Assembly (NCBI RefSeq): GCF_024323335.1
Contig: NC_066583.1
Span: forward strand, 277,099,416 to 277,163,415
Direction: 5' to 3'
Length of the DNA stretch: 64,000 nt
Source of the DNA: Lathyrus oleraceus
Lineage: Eukaryota; Streptophyta; Magnoliopsida; Fabales; Fabaceae
The notes beneath the pieces are model-generated. The model was not told the DNA's origin. It did no database searches and was given only the letters and a program-made list of their open reading frames with translations. Shown piece after piece: positions 58,791 through 64,000 of the stretch; position 1 is the stretch's first letter; each line of letters begins with the position of its first letter. The position numbers and the translations under genes are program-made.

Positions 58791-60300
58791 GCGAAGCTTA
58801 ATGAGAAATTGATCACGCCCACTTGTGTTATAGACTGGTGGTTGCAATATTCAACATCAAAACTAAATATTTGTTATTGTATCCATAGAGAATGATGCGA
58901 TATTAATTCCATTCAATAGTTAATATAGTTTAAGTGAGGAAATGTTGAGTTGTTTGTTTATGAAAAGTACATAACATAAAAATGGTAATTGATGAATAAA
59001 AGTTCACTGGTAAGACAACTTGCTGGGATTGGGGTTTATCCACCGATTACACACATATCATTCTGAGCAATTATACAAACATTAGTTGTTTGATTAATAT
59101 TATCACGTATCATTCACTGACAATGTTTATGTCTAAACTCTGACGAGATTTCAACCGTATTGTTTAATCGACGATCTCTCAACTTATTAAACAATACGAT
59201 ATCATTAAGAAGTGATACTATAGTGAATGTTTAACCCTAAATCTATGTCTAGAGTTTAGAATTAACAGATGATTATCCTAGATCGAGATTGGGAGAGTAT
59301 TTTTCAATAACAATTCGAATCTATAAGGTAAACAAGTAAACAAGGATAACATCAATATCAATAAAAAACTAATTCATATATAATGCCATGATCATAATAA
59401 ATACACACTATTACAGTGAACTATATCCAATCCCAACAAGAAAGAGATTTAGTTACTCATGATAGTTTTGATTACAAATGAGAATAAATAAAGATGGATG
59501 AGCATCAATGGTGATTTCCCTACGATTGATGCATATCCAACTCGTATTCTTTAAGTTTTACTCTTCTCTCTCTCTCTCTCTCTAATGGTGTATATCTCTA
59601 AAATTAAAAAAGTCTCCTCAACTGAATGTTTCTGAAACTATATATAGTAGTTGTGCCATGTTGCTCTCGCCTGCAAAGTTGTTGCCTCGCCTGACGAGAA
59701 ACATTTCTTCACCCTGAAGTATTTGCCAACTCAGCATCTCAAACCGCCTTGTCTCGCCAGGCTCGTCTGGCGAGAATGGAATTTTTTGATTTTGGAAAGT
59801 CTCTGACTTGTCTTGCCTGTTGCTCCTTGGAGCTTCGCTGGGCGAGATGGATCGCTTGAGGCTCGCCTGGAGAGAAGGATGGTTTTTGCTTTTGTTTCTC
59901 CACGCTTAAGACTCGTTATTGGCTTGCTGGGAGAGCTTTCGCTTGAGTCTCGCTAGATGCTCGCCTGGAGAACTTGTAGGTTCTTTCCTTTCTTACTTTG
60001 TGTTCCAATCTTGGTTTAAGTGTGGAATTCCTACGCAACAACAAAGAAATCACAAACCGCAACACTTATATGTTTCAAACTTAATCATATTCATAATTTG
60101 GGGATTTCAATGGTAGAAAACGCTAAACTGAGCCAATAAGTGCCAAGATTTAATGTGGTCAAATACCATACTTTGACACTTATCTTAGACCTCTTGGACA
60201 ACCGAGTGCAGTCCTGGGAACATCAACAAGTATAATAGAAGAGTGTTCTGTCCACAAATTCAAAAAACTAGAATAGTATTATTGAACAGAAAAGGTATTG
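58791..60300. other. Unidentified 1.5-kb block inside the copia remnant
   Basis: Replaces the gag-end to integrase part of the copia element and has no long ORF. It includes (CT)n near 59567-59583 and repeated CTCGCC(T/A)GGCGAG-type words at 59670-59960 (TCGTCTGGCGAGAA, CGCTGGGCGAG). Similar GCTAGGCGAGGC words occur in element B's LTR at 22590. Probably a further repeat insertion of unknown class. Confidence 0.4.
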
Positions 60301-60357
60301 CATTTGTAATTAGCTATCTCTAACTCCAACTGAAAATGCTTGGCCACATTGTTCTGA

Positions 60358-60600
60358 TTTTAGATACGCTTCAAATAATCCCACATTTCTTGAGCAGTGG
60401 AAAATAAACACAAATTATTAATCATTTGAGAATCAATACTATTGAGAATCCAAGTGATAACTTGAGCATCTTTATATTCCCACTCTTCTAAAGCAGTTTT
60501 TTCTATCAATGCCTTAGAGACATCGTTTAAGTGACTCCATAATTTATTTCCTTTGACATGCATTTTGAATTGGAGTTCCCAAACAAGATAATTCTTTTAG
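60358..60600 (-). pseudogene. Copia gag N-terminal fragment
   Basis: The minus strand reads YLVWELQFKMHVKGNKLWSH, then EWEYKDAQVITWILNSIDSQ and FSTAQEMWDYLKRI, the conserved start of plant copia Gag (UBN2-type). It ends abruptly after KRI. Confidence 0.75.
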
Positions 60601-61080
60601 GTAAAATGAACACAAATATGATCTCTTTTTTTTTGGAAGTCATAGAAGCAATATTTTCAATAATAAAGATGACTTGAGAAGAAAAGACTAGAAATGTGAC
60701 TAAAAGGAAGTTGTTGCACGTAACAACAAATGTTTTTTTCCCCATAATTCTTTTTTATCAACATGAAACAAAAAAAAAAACGTAACACGGAATAAAATAC
60801 TTGGCGACAGCAAATCAACACACCAAATCAGAATCCTTGCCTACGAGAACACGACCGAACCGAACACGATTTGCGAACAAGGAGGAACAATGAAATTGCA
60901 ACTCGTGAGCAATACACAGAACGGATAAGAGAAACGATTGTAAGCACCAGAGATCACAATCGCAATCCTGGAAGAGATGACTGAAAACTGATATCTGCGG
61001 AGATGATTTCAAGAGCGATCCAGTAGATGTCGCTAAATAAGACCATGATTAACCTAAAACTCACATATTTGATTGAAAAT

Positions 61081-61092
61081 CTCCTGATACCA
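61081..61092 (-). other. Copia primer-binding site
   Basis: TGGTATCAGGAG on the minus strand, directly after the LTR end, is one or two changes from the initiator tRNA-Met PBS (TGGTATCAGAGC) used by most plant copia elements. Confidence 0.7.
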
Positions 61093-61165
61093 TGCCAATA
61101 ATTATTGACTTCATTCTTTCTTATGGTTATTTCTTGTATATAGAGAGAGGTTACACAGTATTGTC

Positions 61166-62800
61166 CTACTGTTTATCGGTCTCTTTAGTTTTATTTAATG
61201 TTCATATTGTGTTTGCTGAACAAAATCATTATGAAGGACAAAAAATTGGATTTCAATTTTTTTTTCTCATTCATTTGCTAAAATCAATGAATGTAATCAA
61301 TGCAAGATAAGTAATTTCTGCAGAATGCTTGCAGTATATATATACATTTGTATGCAAAATCTATGTTGGTAATGTTCTAATTTTATTCAATGTTAATTCA
61401 TCACTGGAAATGAATGCAATCCAAGAAGTTTATTAGAAGATAAAACTAGAGCACAAACATTTATACATTTTACCACTATGATGTCAATTGCATGTTTCTT
61501 TTAATCAGGTAACGTTTTTTTTAATCAGTTGTCATGTTTTTATTTATGAATATAGAGATTTAGGTCAATAAAGAGTAGTACAAGGCTAATCTAACAGTTT
61601 CCATCGAATAGATATAATACAAACCAGAGATTAAATATCTATCGACATGATCCTTTTAAAATTATGTTCAGATTCTCAATAAGTTTAAGCTGTTAAACTA
61701 TTAAATTTTCTTGTTTGTCTAACTGTGAAAAGCACATGCTGTTATGGGTGAATGTAGAGTAAAAATTTGACAGTTTCTTGAACAAATGTTGATTCTATAA
61801 AAATGATTGTTGTAAAGAATGCCTTGATTGTTTTCAATGGAACTAATCACTCTAATTGACTTTGAAAAGATAGAATCATTTATCGGTAGAAATAAAGTTC
61901 CCACTTTTTGTTTGATCATGTGATACAACTTAAACAATTGGTTTTGGGACATTCATCTATCTATATTATATTTTATGTCTATTTATTTTATAAACACTCA
62001 AATTATTTTCAATTAAAATAATTTGTGTTCACCTTATTTTTTAAGATTCTTGTTTCTCCCTAACATGATTCTTCTTCTACTCCAATTTTCCTCATTTCCT
62101 CCTTCAAAGTGTTCTCCTTCTACTACAACTTCCCTTATGCACTATAGGTGATAAATTCATGTGGTTTTTGGTTATTGTATTAGATAACACTTGGTAGTTG
62201 TATTGTATTCATCAACTAGAAAGATTTGAAAATTTCCAAGAAAGAACAAAAAAATTAACACTGTGAAGGAAGCTGTAGTAGAAGGAAAACACTGTGAGGG
62301 AGGAAATGAGGGAAGTTGAAATAAAAGAAGAACATTGTGAGGGAGGAACAAGAATTTTGGAAAAATAAGGTGAACACAAATTGGTTAGAATATAGTCCCA
62401 TGTTGTTTTGGTTAGAAATAATTTGAGTGTTTATAAAACTAATAGACACAAGTTAAAATGTAATATGTATAATGGGTCTTAATTGTAAATGAATGAGTTT
62501 AAATCCAAAATCTTTAATTTTAAAGGTTTTAATTAATTAATTAGTTTTAGAAATATATTAATTCAACTTATTAAATATTAATTTATTTAAAAATATATTA
62601 ATTAATAATTATCCTAGTCATCTTTGTCACATAATTAAAAATGTTTTATAATAGATGGATCAATTATTTAAAACCCCAAACTATAGGGACCAAAATTGCA
62701 TTTAAGGCTATTAAATTTTTAGGAAATTTCTTAATGCACCTTATATATTACTAATACACCATGCAAAAATACTAAAGTATCCTTAGTTTTCGAAGATACA
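61166..62800. other. AT-rich intergenic region
   Basis: A GAAGGAAAACACTGTGAGGGAGGAA-like phrase is repeated at about 62265-62345 and is partly mirrored inverted at 62080-62140 (TTCCTCATTTCCTCCTTC), a possible decayed MITE. No gene is supported. Confidence 0.4.
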
Positions 62801-62802
62801 TC

Positions 62803-63515
62803 TTTAGACGCATCCAATACACACATAACACGGTTGGTTTTTTTTTAAATCGGAAATGCATATCCAAAATCTTTTTGTAGATGCATTTCTGTAATGTATG
62901 CACAACAGTATCAGAGGCAGTAACCAAAACATGTAATTTGACATTCATAACATAAAAATAACATTCATAACATAAAATAAGCATTACATAGATGATTTCA
63001 ACATAAAATGCAACATTACACTTCAATATCCAGGTGGATACTTCTACATCTTCACAATATTTTCGTTTGATCTTGTAATCGTCGCTTCCAATTCGAGCGG
63101 GACTTTTGTTTCGAAATGGAAAAATGTATTTCACATAGCCCTTACATCTGCATCCATATTTAGACGCATACACACACAACCCGATTGTTTTTTTTTTAAA
63201 TTGGAGATGCATCTCCAGAATCTTTCCGTAGATGCGTTTCTGTAATGTATGCATAATAGTATCAGAGGCAGTAACCAAAACATGTAATTTGATATTCATA
63301 ACATAAAAATAACATTATTAGCATAAAATAAGTATTACATAGATGATTTCAACATAAAATGCAACATTACACTTCAATATTCAGGTGGATGCTTCTAGAT
63401 CTTCACAATATCTTCGTTTGATCTTGTAATCGGTGCTTCCAATTCGAGCGGGACTTTTGTTTCGAAATGGAAAAATGTATTCCACATAGCCCTTACATCT
63501 ACATCCGTCTTGAGC
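62803..63515. repeat. Tandem duplication, about 351-bp unit, two copies
   Basis: Unit 1 (about 62803-63158) and unit 2 (about 63159-63515) align with a constant offset of 351 bp over most of their length (TATCAGAGGCAGTAACCAAAA at 62910 and 63261; ATTCGAGCGGGACTTTTG at 63091 and 63442), with a few percent of differences and a T-run length change. Confidence 0.9.
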
Positions 63516-63710
63516 TCATAGTTGTTGAACTCAATCTTCCCTCCATTGTCAATCTATAGTGAACGGTACTAAAGCTTCACAATTTTTTTATTATCTTTGT
63601 AAGGTAGGAGATTATAGACTTCATATTTCGGATCTGCAAGAGAGGTGTACTCGTTGAGCTTAAAGTTTCGCTCGGGTGTCACGCTGTAGAAGGAGACATC
63701 TGCGACACTA
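63384..63710 (-). pseudogene. Decayed ORF of an unnamed repeat family
   Basis: The minus strand reads FYSVTPERNFKLNEYTSLAD, NLLPYKDNKKIVKL, stop, IDNGGKIEFNNYELKTDVDV, RAMWNTFFHFETKVPLELEA, then PITRSNEDIVKI and a stop. The long readable frame with three in-frame stops indicates a recently lost coding sequence. The RAMWNTFF...VPLELEA phrase recurs in duplication unit 1. It resembles N-terminal parts of legume MULE-related proteins, but I cannot name the family firmly. Confidence 0.5.
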
Positions 63711-64000
63711 GATGATGTTTATTTGTGACATTTGAGACATTTTATATTTGTGTGAAATAAAAAACCACATCCCCAAAATTAAAGAAGTTGTAGACAAATG
63801 TGGACCTCACAAAGTATAACATGCTGGCACTAGAGATATATCTCCGATTTTACACCCTATTATTTTGTTCAGGAGATACATCTTTGGAACCTCTTATGAA
63901 CAGGAAGAAAACATATCCCGCTTGATGACTTTGTTTGGAAAATGAACAAATATTTTGGCAAAGATAAAAAATATATTAAAATATTAAGAAATTGAATATA
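63711..64000. other. AT-rich end of window
   Basis: No feature supported. CACTAGAGATATATCTCCG / AGGAGATACATCTTTGG words echo the duplicated unit upstream. Confidence 0.4.

Larger units (their letters stand above)
57203..61165 (-). mobile_element. Degraded Ty1/copia retrotransposon with an internal foreign insertion
   Basis: On the minus strand: 5' LTR end (61165-61093), PBS (61092-61081), a gag N-terminal piece (60600-60358), an unrelated block (60300-58791), RT and RNase H (58790-57390), polypurine tract, and the 3' LTR (57377-57203). The outer LTR ends match each other over about 65-70 bp (TCAATAATTCTTGGCTTCAT against CCAATAATTATTGACTTCAT). Integrase and protease are missing. Confidence 0.75.

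Overview
The window is plant nuclear DNA. It has multi-exon genes with GT-AG introns, a thylakoid-lumen protein with a bipartite transit peptide, and many LTR retrotransposons, MULEs and MITEs. Giant Tat/Ogre-type Ty3/gypsy elements (one LTR is about 6.3 kb), an 18-nt primer-binding site of the Ogre type and long tandem arrays 3' of pol point to a legume, most likely of the pea/vetch/lentil group. The species is an inference.

Left half (1-34161): a retrotransposon nest in four layers. The oldest is a decayed Ty1/copia element (remnant at 34162 onward). Element B, a Tat/Ogre-type element with an intact gag-protease ORF but a mostly deleted pol, lies in it. Element A, a related but distinct non-autonomous Tat element, lies inside B's 5' LTR; its last 13.8 kb is in the window. 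Element C, a complete 10,342-bp Tat element in the opposite orientation, lies inside B's 3' LTR. It has a 5-bp target duplication (CCTTC), LTRs of 601 bp that read as identical, one uninterrupted 1866-codon gag-pol ORF with dual RNase H, and a divergent antisense gene. That gene can be resolved into three exons (665 codons) with its own TATA box and a perfect 19-bp inverted repeat in intron 1.

Right half (34162-64000): the gene-bearing part. A minus-strand 8-exon gene encodes the thylakoid lumenal 17.4-kDa pentapeptide-repeat protein (219 aa). Two plus-strand 5-exon SDR genes of the tropinone-reductase-like type (272 and 273 aa) have identical lengths for exons 2-5 and so are tandem duplicates, now about 9.7 kb apart. 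A MULE with about 190-bp TIRs and a broken transposase sits between them, together with a second MULE remnant and a copia-like LTR fragment. After the second SDR come a degraded copia element on the minus strand, with LTR and PBS traces and an unrelated 1.5-kb insertion, then AT-rich DNA and a 351-bp tandem duplication covering a decayed ORF.

Functionally the cellular genes are ordinary: a lumenal pentapeptide protein and two NADP(H)-type reductases. The unusual content is in the retroelements: RT-less but gag-competent elements beside an autonomous one, hypervariable 3' arrays, PBS-like copies inside U5, a tRNA-like Pol III module in an LTR, and the spliced antisense gene of element C.
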